DNA of 64,000 nucleotides from contig JARUPZ010000017.1 in assembly GCA_031213475.1 (NCBI GenBank), forward strand, positions 4,088,849 through 4,152,848, in the 5' to 3' direction. The stretch comes from Nereocystis luetkeana (lineage: Eukaryota > Sar > Phaeophyceae > Laminariales > Laminariaceae). The translations under genes were made by a program, and so were the position numbers. The notes beneath the pieces were generated by a model. The model saw only the letters and a program-made list of their open reading frames with translations, was not told the DNA's origin and did no database searches. The first letter of the stretch is position 1. Each line of letters opens with the position of its first letter. Below, piece after piece: positions 45,053 to 56,770 of this stretch.

Positions 45053-48000
45053 TTATAGTTGTTTCCAAATCCGACATGGTGGCGATTGTGAGTTCCGTGA
45101 GTTCCGGTTTCTCTTTTTTTTTTGCGTACCCCTGCCCCCCCCGCAACAGCGTGCCTCATCAACATATATATATATATATATAAACACACCTTTCACCAAC
45201 TCCGCGCGCTCGAGCGGCACCCCAGAAGCCTGCGACAGTGACATTATCTCCTCCACTAGCTCCGCCGCACGTACGCCTCTCCCAGCCTTGTGGCAGGCCG
45301 AGATCGCCGCCGACAGAGACCCGGAGTCCGGGGCCACCCCGGCGGCAGGCATCTCCTTCAACAGAGCCAGAGCCTCTTCCCACAGCCCGCTCTTTCCGCA
45401 CGCCGTAATCGCGGCGTTGTAGCTGGACACGGTGGGGGCGATCCCGACCGCTTGCATCTCCCAGAGAAGCTCCACGGCTTCTTTCCCCTGGCCGCATTCG
45501 CCGCAGGACCGGATGGCCGAGAGGTAGCTGGGCATGGTGGGGGTGATGCCACCCTCGACCATCTCCCTCAGCAGCTCCACGATGCGGTCTCCCTGGCCCC
45601 CGTTTCCGCAGGCCATGATGGCAGCCGAGTAGGTAAGCTCCGTCGGGGCCAACCCTTCCTCCGACATCTTCCCCATGAGCTCGAGGGCTTGTTCGACCTC
45701 GCCGCAGTTGCCCAGCGCCGCGATCGCCGCGGTGTAGGTCACCACCGTCGGGGTTACGCCGTCCCCCGGCATCGCCCTCAGGAGGGCCAGCGCCTGCTCC
45801 CACTGCCCACCTATCCCGCAACCGGTGATGGCAGCGTTATAGCAGAACTCGTTCGCCGGCAAGCCTTGCCCCGGCATCTCCCTCAACAGGGTCAGCCCTT
45901 CCTCCCATTGGCCGCTCTTACCGCACGCGGAAATTGCGGCGGAATAGCTGAACGTGTTAGGCGCGACCCCCGCCCCCTCCATCTCCCTCAGGAGCGCAAC
46001 TGCTTGATCTGCCTCGCCCGCCTGCCCGCACGCGCGGATCGCCGGCGAGTAGCAGACGGCGCTCGGGTCAACCCCGGCCCCCGGCATCTCCCGCAGAAGC
46101 GCTAATGCCTCCTCCCACTTCCCGCCGTTCGCGAGGGCCGATATAGCGGCGGAATATGTGATCGCGTTCGGCGCCACGCCCGCCGCCGGCATCTCTCTGA
46201 GCAGCGTGACCGCGGCACCCCACTGGAGGGAGTTCCCCAGCGCGGTGATGGCCGAGTTATAGCTTATGACATCCGGGGTTAGACCCACGGCCGACATCTC
46301 CCTCATGAGTGCAACGGCCTCATCCCCCTTTCCGCAAGTACCGCAGGCGGCAATGGCGGTGTTGTAGGAGATAACGTTGGCCTCCACCCCCGGGGTCGAG
46401 GACATCTCCCGGAGGAGCTTCACGGCGCGCTCCCACTGCCCCCCCTTCTCGCAGGCCGAAATCGCGGCGTTGAAGCTTCCGCTCGCGGGGGTAACGCCTC
46501 CCACGGTTCCCATCTCCTCGAAGAGCTCCAGGGCCTGCTCCCACTTGTTTGCCTCCGTGCACGCCGACATGGCTGCGTTGTAGCTGATGGAGTTCGGGCG
46601 GATACCGGCATCGGCCATCTCGCGCAGCAGGGCCACCGCCTTCTCCCACTGGCGGCTCTTTCTGCACGCGGAGATGGCCGCGGAGAAGCTGATCACGTCG
46701 GGGGAGAGCCCGGCGGCGGACATCTCGCGGAGGATCGAGACGGCTCGCTCCCCCTCTCCCGCCTTACCGCACGCAGCGATGACTATGTTGTGCGTGATCA
46801 CGTCCGGCTCGACCCCAGCCGTCTCCCGCATGTAGCGGAACAGGTCAAGTGCTTCTTCCCACCGCCCGCAGTCGGCGCAGGTGCAGATAGCCAGGTTGTA
46901 GTTGTACACGTTAGCGGGCTCCTCCCAGTCCCGTGTTTCCTTCACCATCGCGACCGCGTCCTGCCATCTTCCGGCAGTGCGGCAGGCGTTAGCCACGGCG
47001 GAGTAGGTGGCCCGGTTCGGCGCAACCCCCTTGCCCTCCATTTCCCGCAGCAGGGCCAGCGCCTCGTCGCTCTTGCCGCAGCCGCCGCAAACCTTGATGG
47101 CCGCGAGATAGGTGATCTCGTTAGGTTCCACCCCGAGCTCCGACATCTCCTTCAGCAGCGACATCGCGGTTTCCCACTCCCCGCCGCTCGCGCAGGCCGG
47201 GATGGCCGCGTTGTAGCTCACAACGTCCAGGGGTATGCCCGACTTCCTCGCGTCTCGCATGAGCTCGATGGCTTCCTTGCTCCGTCCGGCCTTCCCGCAA
47301 GCGTCAAGGGCGGCATTGACGCAGTACCTGATCCATGTGACACGGCAAGGGAGGGGTGGGGGGTTACTTCAGGGCCCAACGTTGCTTGACTGACAGAAGG
47401 GCTCTTGCGCCATAACTGGCCCATTCAAATTCGACGTACTTCGTCCCCAAAAGCGTGGAGGCATGTTCTGAAAGGGACCCAATATCTTCGCGATCCCGTT
47501 TGTCTCTTATATGCCGCGGGTACAATCTTATTCGTTACCCGGTACGAATCGCGACCAAAATATGTTCAGGAGACAGCACTTCCATCCCCACCTTCGACAG
47601 ACAACAAACTCGCCTTTTTCGTTTTTCGTTTTTCATCGTCACTTTTATATTTTCCAGCTTAATTCGTCGGAGGTTGTACCCTCAGCGATCTGCTGGACAG
47701 ACCGTGGCCACAGGTGTCGTCCCTTCTGCCCCCCCGTACGTGCCTTCACCTTTTTTCGCGCATAGGGGCCGGCATTCCCACTGCTCGTCGATTTTCCCCC
47801 AATGTTGCTAACTCACTCTCTCGCGCTTTCCGCTCATCAATTGTTATGCAAGAGGAAGTCCTCGTACGAGTATGCACTCGATGAGACTCGAACCACGAAA
47901 TTGACCTACCAAGCCACCGGGGACGCCGGCTACATACCATACTTTGCCTTGACTGGCATCAAACTACTACCCTGGTATATACCTGGTACAAGGTACCGGT

Positions 48001-48945
48001 AGTTTTGTTTCAGCGTGGAATAGTCGGCCCTAAAATTAACCCTCGGTAGCGCACGTTTTCGGTTGATGTGTCTCATGAACATGTTAGACCTGGTGTCACA
48101 CCAGGCTGGCACCCAGCAGCCAGAAGGGTGTGTATTCGTTCGTATGTACCTGGTACCCTGGTACATGTTTCTCCAAGACGTTTTTTTCGTTGGGGTATAG
48201 AGTTCCTCATGCCATCACTGCTGTCAATGGAAAGTAAAAAAAACGGGGTGCAGCACCCCCTCTACCCTTTGGGCATGATAACTCACCTGTTGGGCTCGAC
48301 CCCGAGCGCCGCCATCCTCGCGAGGACGTCCAGTGCCTCGCCCCACCGGAAGCACTTGGCCAGCCGGCTGATGCACATGTTGTATACGAACGTCGACACC
48401 CCGGCCTTGTCCGAGGTCGCACCTCGCGAGTGCCTGGCCCGGGCCTCGGCGATCTCTGCGGCGTCCAGTGCCGCCAGCACCGCCCTCCAGTCCTGCGCGG
48501 GCACCTCCCTGATCTTAGACAGCGCAATTTTCGATCGAAGGAGCGCCCTCGCGCTGGCACTGAGCTGCTTGCCGCGACCTGCTGCGCTGCCACGGTCACC
48601 GCCACCGCCGCGCCCACGGCCACGGCCTCCTCCTCTCGCTTTCACGCTCCTAGGAGCACCAGCAGCGGCTTTCTCTGGCACTCCAGCAGAACCTTCAGCT
48701 GCGGCACTCGCGTCTGGGGCCACTGCGCTCATATGTGCGAGCGGCGTCTTCTGTACACTATTATGAGACCATCCAGCGGTGCCGCACGCTGCGCGTGTCG
48801 ACGTACGTGGGCCGACGCCGTAGGCAAAGGCGCCGCCTGCTGCCGAGCCACTCGTCGGTCCGCTCGCCGAGGCGCGCCATCGGTACGTATGCGGAATCCA
48901 ACCGCTAATTTCTTGGCTCAGACCAGGAAGGGCTACGAAGGCCAT
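45053..48945 (-). CDS. P-type PPR protein (PPR-B), up to 977 aa, 21 motifs, head-to-head with PPR-C
   Basis: Exon 1 is 48945-48287 and exon 2 starts at 47327. CCAACAG|GTGAGT and GGATCAG|GTACTG join in phase (AG+G = Arg), restoring VEPNRYCVNAALDACGKAG exactly across motifs 1 and 2. The MAFVALPG start is preferred over an upstream in-frame ATG at 49002 because all three paralogues begin MAFV. After a Gly/Arg-rich linker comes the shared module (KIREVPAQDWRAVLAALDAA), then 21 contiguous PPR motifs such as ISYNSAITALGNSLQWGAAV. No editing-type C-terminal domain. Expected role: sequence-specific organellar RNA binding. The frame is open to 45053, but after ERAELVKG it crosses a TA microsatellite. 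A donor at AAAG|GTGTGT (45190) with an unseen last exon is more likely. Confidence 0.88.
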
Positions 48946-49144
48946 GGTCTCTCCTGTGGCTACTGCGGTCGCAGTCGGTGTGCACCGCCTTACTGCAACC
49001 ACATCATATTACAAAACGCGATACCAGGTTTCATGATTGTTCAGGAGGCGTGTTTTATAGGACATCTCGGGGTTCCGCGAACAAGGTCCACCGACGGCAG
49101 CGCCCAGGTTCAGGACACTGGACAGCAGAGGGAAGAGCCGTGTG
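48946..49144. promoter_or_regulatory. Putative bidirectional promoter between PPR-B and PPR-C
   Basis: Only 199 bp separate the two divergent start codons (48945 on minus, 49145 on plus). No obvious TATA box was seen, apart from ATCATATTACAAAA near 49005 and TTTTATAGG near 49053. Both 5' leaders and any core promoter must fit here unless non-coding first exons exist. Confidence 0.45.
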
Positions 49145-52100
49145 ATGGCTTTCGTCTCTCTCCCCACTGCTGGTCGTGGATCAGGGCATCTGACTGTTGG
49201 TGGTGCCGGACGCTGGTGGAACTATAGCGATCGCCGCGGTCGTTACCCCTTGTCGGCATCCATCGCGACACGTCCACCAATTGATAGAGCCAGTGCCGCT
49301 CGCCTGGGCGGTGGCGGTGGTGGTCAACCGCAGGATGGCCTTGCTCGCCACAGAGCGCGGGGTGCATGGACAGCAGGGACTGATGTGGCACGCGAGACGA
49401 AGAGGGTCGGGAGTGGTAACAGCGGACGGCCAAAGGGTAGAGTGAGGGGCACGGACAATCCGCACTCGAGGCGCTTCGTTCAGAAGGTATGTACCAGGTA
49501 CCGGTATGTGTTTTGGACGTAGCACGTTGCGTATGATACATTCCGACATGGACAGAGGTTACGAAGGCCAGACATGGGAAGGAGGGTAGACGGACAGACA
49601 GGCATATGGTTCCACGCATAGCTGAGTGGTAGCCACGCATTCCGCAAGAGACGCCATGGACACCTGTGACAACAGGCAGCTTGTTCAAATGTCTCCGTGT
49701 CTGTCACCACAGTACACCGCTGTAGCAGCAGGAGCAGGAGCGGCGACAACGGGTAGAGCACAACTACGAAGTACCTGGTAAGCAGCAGTACCACCACCAC
49801 CACCACGACCATCGCCACCACCACTGCCACCGCCACCACCACCAGAACTCAGCAGCAGCAGAACACTGAAGCAGCACTCGGCAGCAACAGCAGCAACAGC
49901 AGCAGTGTGTCTTAGCCGAAGCAGTAGCACCACGACACCAGCAAGAACAACAACACCAGTAGCTGTACAGCGCAGTGTGTATAATATACCAGGGTAATCC
50001 GTACCTACAGCAGTATTTCAAATTTCAAGTACAAAGGAAAGTCTTCATCGCGCGGGTAGAACACTACCGACCGATCTGCGTACACGCGAAACGGAACAAG
50101 AATCTGAAACGGAGGTGTTACCTACTATCTACCAGGTATTCATAGCCGTCCAGGGGACGTGTGTGCTGAAGTTGTACAGGCTGAATGCGCATCATACCTA
50201 CTTATGCCGCATACATGATGCTTGGAACTGCCTTGTTTTTCCGGACAGACAGGCTAAATTTGTTGCCCTCTCGCCCCGAAACCATGTGCGTACACCATCT
50301 CTGTACATACGCAAAAAAGGTCAAGGGCTTGGCGAGAGGGGACTGGAGGGGCGTCCTTCGAGAACTCGACGCGGCGGAGGTCGCGGCGGCTGCTAGCGTG
50401 GTGGTGGGGCCGGCGATGTCCATCGCGGCACCTGCAGCTGTTGGCGCGGGTACCGTGGGCACCTCGGGTATCGCGGGTACACCGGGTAAAGCAAGGACCG
50501 CGGGTACATCGGGTGCAGTGGGCGCCGCGACGGGGAAGCCCGCCCAACCGATGACCGTCTACATGTACACGGCGTGCGTGACGTCGCTGTCTAAGTGCGG
50601 ACGGTGGCGGGAGGCGCTCGAGACCCTGGACAGGATGACCGCGGCGGGTATAACCCCGACCTCGCACGCGATAAGCGCCACGATAACGGCGTGCGGGAAG
50701 GGGGGGCAAGCACAGGCGGGGCTTGACCTCCTAGAGAGGATGAGGAGCAGCGGCGCCTTGGAGCCCGAACTGTACTGCTTGAGTGCCGCGATCGACGCGG
50801 CGGGGAGGGAGGGGCGGTGGGAAGCGGCGCTGGCGCTGCTCGGGGATTTGCGGAAGGCGGGGATAAAGCCGGACAAGTTTGTGTACAGGTACGTCATACG
50901 GTGGTGGAGGGAATTGGACAAGTTTTCACACCTCGAACAGATCTTTACTCGACGATCTAGATCGGAGGGCAGATAGATCCCTGATCTGTATAATCTGTAT
51001 GATCTGTATGATCTAAAACTCATGTTGCTGGGTGGGAGGAAGTTTTGTCAAGGATTTGTAAAGCAGGTACATACATACGTAAGCGTAGGAAATTACAAGG
51101 CGCTTCGCTCCGCGGGCGGCCAACGCCGCCCGCTACACGCTCAGGAAGAAAAAGTACATCGAATTACGCGAAGCGGACAGAAGGTCGATGATTGAATATA
51201 TGTTTTTATGATTGTTGTAGTTGCAAACTGGCGACTTGATAATGCCAAGAGTCACATGCCGTACGAGTACGTACGTACGTTCATACCCCAGGGAGGGTAC
51301 TGATTTTCTTCTTTTGATATGCTGTATGTACCTGGTATGTACGAACGAGAAAGCACAGCATGCACAGCACCACCACCGCAAAAACAATGAAAATGAAACC
51401 GAAAAACTCGGAAAGAGAAAAAAATCCCCGTCCCCTCTCATGTAATAATCGTCTGCCCCTGGAACACCTTGCACCAGTCAAAGAATAAAAAAATAAAAAA
51501 ATGAACAGCAGAGCTTCTCTCTCAGCCTCGTACGCCGCCCGCCCCTCTCGCGACCACCTCGCCACCGATTCGGTCCGGGTAAAGCTTTCCTCCCTCTTTG
51601 TAACAGTGATCCCCGTCGCCCGCCCCGCGTGAAGCCCGGTGCTCACCGTGACCCTCGTTCTCCAGCTCGACGATGTCGATGGTCAGACGGCGTTCGTATC
51701 TGTGTACCTGGTATAATTCAGCGTGGTCGCAAAAATTAGCACCGCTTGAATGTTAGCTTGCAATCCCGAACGACCCTTATGGACTCGTACATACTCTGTC
51801 TATTTTTTCAGATGGAGGCAAAACAGAGCCCATTCATGCTTCCCTTGTGTTTCGAGGCACACACGACGCCTAGCCACGAAAACCACGACCGCGATCCTTG
51901 CACCCCCCCCTCTACCCGCCAGCATCCGCCGACACCCGCGACGGCGCCGGGCTCGCCCGCGTCGCCGCGCTTCGACTACACACACGCACACGAAACGGAA
52001 GAAAAAAGGAAAAAGTAACTGAAAGTGCAAAAGAAATTTCAACCAGCCGGTGAAAAAAAGCGAAAGAGAGCCTCCCAAACCGCTGAAAAAACAAAATCGA

Positions 52101-54586
52101 CTTTTTTTTCTTTTTCCGAGATTTTTTTTCTACTGTTCCGGGGAAAAAAGTGTGGCACGGCAAGCAAGCACGCAAAGAAAGCAAAGGACGCGAAGAAAGC
52201 AAAGATCGCAGAAGCGACAAAAAATCGTGGAAGACTCGCTGAGCGTGAGGCAGGTCCTTACAATCAAGTGATTTGAGGAAAAGGGTAAACGTAAGTGTGT
52301 GTATGCGTGCCCGTTTGCGTACATTATGCACCGGTAATGAGGGAGTTGGTCTATTGGAAGAAACTGCACACGTTTGGATTGAAAGTGTAGGATTTTGCCG
52401 GCGATTTTTTTTTGTGTCCAGCAGTTTTAGGCTGTCGTCGTCGTCGTCGCCGTCGCTGTTGCTCTTACGGCTGTTAGTGGTTATACTGATGTTGGCGACG
52501 TTGGCGTTATGCGGTTCGTTTTGTGTATTACATGCGCGCGCATATACTTTTTTTTTCTTGTTGGTCGTTTTTCACGTCCTTGTCTTGTTTTAGACATGTT
52601 TTCGGCGTTCTGGTCTTGTCTGGTACTTCGTTCGTCTGTTTTTTCGGTGCAATCTCTTGCAGTTCTTGTTTGTTGTTTGCTGATTTTCCGTTGTGTTTCT
52701 AGTTTTTTTTCTCCCTCGTAGGTCTTGTTATTTCTTGTTCCTTGGCTTGTTTTTTTTTTTCTCGTGTTTCTCACTTTTCTCACTTTTCTCAATTTTGTTC
52801 CCCCTTTTTCTCTCAATGTTTCGTTATTACCTCTCTCTCCTTGTTTTTTGTACGCACGCATCTTACTTTAAGCCCGCTCTTGGTGCAAGCAATTATGCCA
52901 TGCGTGTCATGAGTACGCACCCCCCCTCCGTCCCGCCATTGCAGGGATGCAAGGGTCTATGGTCATACGACTACGGCCATGCATGATATCGAGTACATCC
53001 CTCCTATCCCCCCCCCTACTTTTCCTGTATATTAAAGGGCGGCCATCACGGCCTGCGGCAACGGCCGGCAGCTGGAAGAAGCCCTGCAGCTCCTTCGCGA
53101 CATGCGGGCCGACCCCGATGTCGACGCCGATGCCCCCAGCTACAACGCCGCCATCACCGCCTGCGGCCGCTGCGAGCGGTGGGACCTAGCCCTGACCCTC
53201 CTCCGGGAGATGTCACCCTCCGCGTCGAGGGGGCCCGCTCCGGACATCATTAGCTACGGAGCCGCCATGGCTGCGTGCGCCAGCTGCGACCGGTGGGAAG
53301 AGGCTACAGGCCTACTCCGGGAGATGCCCGCGACGGGCCTCGCTCCCGACTCGACGATGTACACGTCTGCGATTTCTGCGTGCGGGAGGGCGGGACGGTG
53401 GGAGGAAGCGTTGTCCCTTTTTCAAGAGGTCGGCGTCGCGAAGCGATCGGGTTTTCCACCGAATCCTGTGGTATTTTCGGCGGCGATCATGGCGTGCGGG
53501 GACGGGGGGCAGTGGGAGAAGGCCCTGGAGTTGCTCCGGGAGATGCCGGGGGCCGGGGTGACCCCCGATGTTGTCTGTTTTAACTCCGCGATGACCGCGT
53601 GCGCTAAGAGCGGGAAGTCCAACGAGGCGCTGGCGCTGCTGAGGGAGATGGCGTCAACCCCAGCGCCCCCTCCGACGGAGGCGGTGGCGCGGGGGGGGGT
53701 GGGGATGGAAGCGGGGGCGGGATGCCGACCTAACGTTGTCACGTTCAACGCGGCCATAAAGGCCTGCGGAGCCGCTGGGCAGTGGGAGCAGGCGCTGAGC
53801 CTCCTCCGAGGCATGCTGACCGTGAGAGTGGTCCCAAACGCGACGAGCTACGCGTCGGCCATCGCGGCCTGCGGCGAGGCGGGAAGGTGGGAGCAAGCCG
53901 TTCGGCTCCTGGAGACGGTGCGGGGGATACACGGGGTGGAGCTTGGCGCCGGCAGTTTCAACGCTGCCATCAAGGCGTGCGGGAAGGCTGGACGGTTGGA
54001 TGACGCGCTCAACATTTTGAGGGGCGCGGCTGTCGCGGGCGCCGAGGCTCCTGATATTTCGACGTACACCGCGGCTATCGTGGCGGCGGGGGCGTGTGGA
54101 AACCCCGGGAAGGCAGTGGCCCTACTTCGGGAGATGCCGACGGCAGGGGTAACGCCCAGCGCGATAAGCTATAACGCGGCGATAGACGCCTGCGGGAAGG
54201 GTTTCCAGTGGGAGGAGGCTCTATCTCTATTGAGGGAGATGGGGAAGTCTGGTGGTGATGGCGGGCTGGGGCCGGATCTCATCAGCTATAACTCGGCTAT
54301 CTCCGCGATGGGGGTAGCGGGAGAGTGGGAGAGGGCGCTGAATTTGCTGGAGGAGATGTCGGAGGCTGGCGTCGAGCCCGACGCGGTTAGCCTTGCCTCC
54401 GCTGTTAGGGCTTGCGAGCTGGCCGGGAGGGGCGAGGAGGCGGAGGCTTTGGTGCGGGCCAGGGTGCGGCCGGCGCGATCGTGTTCGGGTGGCTCGTCGG
54501 TGCTGCCGCTATCGCCAACGACGCCGCCGCCACCACCGCCGCGGCTAGTGCCGCGATCAGGCGCCGGCAAGGGGGAGGTGGGTTAG
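49145..54586 (+). CDS. P-type PPR protein (PPR-C), 819 aa, three exons
   Basis: Exons are 49145-49486, 50320-50888 and 53038-54586 (TAG). Junctions: CAGAAG|GTATGT to AAAAAAG|GTCAAG (phase 0), then GTACAG|GTACGT to ATTAAAG|GGCGG (phase 2). The first restores RRFVQKVKGLARGDWRGVL, the counterpart of TFTQKIKGM in PPR-A. The second restores VYRAAITACGNG inside a motif. Start MAFVSLPTAG, then an Arg/Gly-rich linker, about 16 PPR motifs and a short Ser/Pro-rich tail. Motif 9 carries an insertion of about 20 residues. No E/DYW domain, so RNA binding rather than editing is expected; which organelle is unclear. A family B transposon end lies in intron 2 at 52880-53010, directly before the last acceptor. 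Confidence 0.9.
49790..49975 (+). repeat. ACCACC and AGCAGCAGCA repeats in PPR-C intron 1
   Basis: CACCACCACCACGACCATCG-type and CAGCAGCAGAAC-type low complexity, with several TACCWGGTA sites around it. Non-coding. Confidence 0.8.
52880..53015 (-). repeat. Family B transposon end before the last PPR-C acceptor
   Basis: GGTGCAAGCAATTATGCCAT, CATTGCAGGGATGCAAGGG, ACTACGGCCATGCATGA, GAGTACATCCC and a C-run at 53008-53017. Its pyrimidine end lies about 20 bp before the splice acceptor at 53037. The rest of PPR-C intron 2 (50889-52880) holds a family C copy at 50940-51040 and T-rich sequence. Confidence 0.8.
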
Positions 54587-54882
54587 TGTCTGAGCAGGAC
54601 CTTCGAACAGCGTCGGGAATCGCTTTGTTTTTGATTGTCTCTGGTGCCCTTGCTATTTTTGGCTGTGTTCGGTGGATTCGTTTTGACGTTTTTATTGCTT
54701 GATTCGCGAACAATCTGTCCATGCGGCGTTAGTGCAATATTTTATTGCACCCCCATGTTTTTTTATGTGCCTTCTTTTATTTTTGGTGCCTGGTCTCTTA
54801 TGAGCAGTTCCTTTTAGTATGTTTCGTGTTACGTCCTGGACTTTCTTCGTTATGCTTATTTTTCCCTTTCCTCGTCGTTTCG

Positions 54883-54919
<37 letters not shown>

Positions 54920-55660
54920 CGTGTGCTGACCTGTCTGTCTGCCTGCCTTTCCGCCCCCCCTCCCTCCCTTCCCGTTTGTTTGTTTGTCTGTCTGTCTGTC
55001 TGTTTGTATGTCTGGCTGCCTGGCTATTGGTTTCCCTGCCTACCTTTCTGCCCGTCTGTTTTGTCTTGCCTGCCCGTCGCCCCCGGGTCTGTCCGTTTGC
55101 ATCTTTGCCTTTTTGCCTGCCTACAGGTCTACAGATTTAGTAACGTCTGATGCCACTATCGAGGGCCGCGCGGCTGACTGTTTCTGGATAGACAGAAGAC
55201 TCCGAGATGTTAATATCTGTTTTTTTCCCCCATTTTTTTCGATCTTTTTTAGGCGTCGCTGTTTTGTTTTTCGAGCCGAGGTACTCGCGGGTTTTACGTA
55301 CGTACAACTTTTTTTAACGATCGGCGGCACTCTATACTAGCTGTCCGTGGTCATAAAAGTGTGTGCCTGTTTGTGCCTTTTCCCCCCCACGATTCGTGCT
55401 TTGGTTTATGTAGCGCATACATACAGCAGGAGTACCGGCGACGTCAGAAAAAAAAATGGATTGTTGGCCCAGTTTTTTTTTTTTTTTTTTGCTCTCCATC
55501 CCATTTATTGTCCTCGCCCTACTCTCGCGCTCCCTCCCAATAGTACCTCAAACCCGGGATCAACATACGAAGCGGGCACTCCTTCCCCCTCCCCATTTCT
55601 CGCACGGCATGTGCCTTGCATTTCTTCCTACACCCCTGAAATTTCAAACTGATATTCTTG
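54587..55660. other. T-rich region downstream of PPR-C
   Basis: (GTT)n at 54883-54920, CTGT/TGCC-type repeats at 54925-55130 and T-runs. No gene seen. Confidence 0.6.
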
Positions 55661-55669
55661 TTGGCCTGG

Positions 55670-55925
55670 CTGTAAGTTGGCCGACTATAAGTCGCCAACT
55701 AGTCATTACGTGGCAAGGTATTACAGTTACAGTAGTTGCGTGCGGTAATATTCGGAATATCGCGCAATGTGTATGTGACTATAAGTCGCCAACTAGTTCT
55801 GAGTTGGCTAGGTAGTGCAGCCACAGTAGTTGCGCGCGGCATTTCGCGTACTTTGTATCTGACAACAAGTCGCCAACAAGTTCTTAGTCGGCTAGGTATT
55901 TACAGCTGAAGTAGTTGCGCGAGGA
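55670..55925 (+). repeat. Three-unit tandem repeat of about 84-94 bp
   Basis: Units start at about 55683, 55777 and 55861 with GACTATAAGTCGCCAACTAG. Each contains TTGGCTAGGTA.T, ACAGTAGTTGCGCGCGG and a GCGCAATGTGTAT-type end. Confidence 0.85.
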
Positions 55926-56504
55926 AATTTGCACGGGGTTCTGCTTTTTTGTGTCTCGCCGGCGCGTTTGCGGCTCGGATTGTGTGTGTTGTTGTTAGTG
56001 AGCACGAACAAATTGGTGAGTTGGTTGGACATACTTCGCCACACCCCAACTAACACCTGGTAAGTATGAATAGCCGTGAAGTCCAGCAAAGTCACAGCCC
56101 TACGTGTGGGGCTCTTTTTCTCCTGAGCAGTGTATGCAGTATGCAGCGTCGTAAGATATGCCCTTTCGCCCCTCGGATCTTCATCGCAAAGAATTCACGA
56201 TTCATCATTCCCGCAAGCTTGTCGGCTTTCAATTCATAAACCTGGTAGTCTGTTGAGTGCATAATCTCGTGCTCTCTTTTGCGTAGTTTAGTTTCATGTT
56301 ACCATCTTTTCGTGCATTACATCCTGAGTTCGTTTCTGGTGTGTTTGCTGGTTTTGTCCACAATGAAGCAAGGAACATGACTGCTCCCCGGAGGGGAGGG
56401 GGAACATATTCCCTCTGAAACCGAAGAGTACAACGCTTTTACGTACAGTTTCACTCTTCGTTCGAAACATCCCACACCCCAGACAGCTATTAATAATCGG
56501 TTCC

Positions 56505-56770
56505 CGCTTCATGATCTAGTTCTTTCAAGGCAGATATACTTCTGATCTGTCTGATCTACCTAGCTCATATTGCCGGGTGGGAGCCGAACTACCGGTATGA
56601 TCAAAGACACGTTTCCTGTGTCGGATCTGTACTGTACAGGTCCCGCGCAACATCTCATGACGGCAGGTTAGGATCTATCTGTAGATGACGTACTTGTAGA
56701 TGCTCTATCTGTAGATGGTCTATCTGTAGATGATGTATCTGTAGATGATGGATCTATAGATGATCTGATC
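56505..56770 (-). repeat. Family C dispersed repeat with GATCTATCTGTAGAT tail
   Basis: CATGATCTAGTTC, AGCTCATATTGCCGGGTGGG, TGTCGGATCTGTACTGTACA, GGTTAGGATCTATCTGTAGA, then a TATCTGTAGATGA microsatellite. A family B end follows at 56880-57005. 57010-58000 holds no recognised gene. Confidence 0.7.

Noticed and set aside
45053-45190. C-terminal tail of PPR-B across a TA microsatellite
   Set aside because: It reads as Ile-Tyr repeats and low-complexity Arg/Ser/Asn, unlike the rest of the protein. It was kept in the interval only because no alternative last exon was found.
47860-47915. tRNA-like sequence (GGTTCGAGTCT and TGGCTTGGTAGG on the minus strand)
   Set aside because: It resembles tRNA box B and box A, but they are only about 10 bases apart and no cloverleaf stems pair. 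Not a tRNA.
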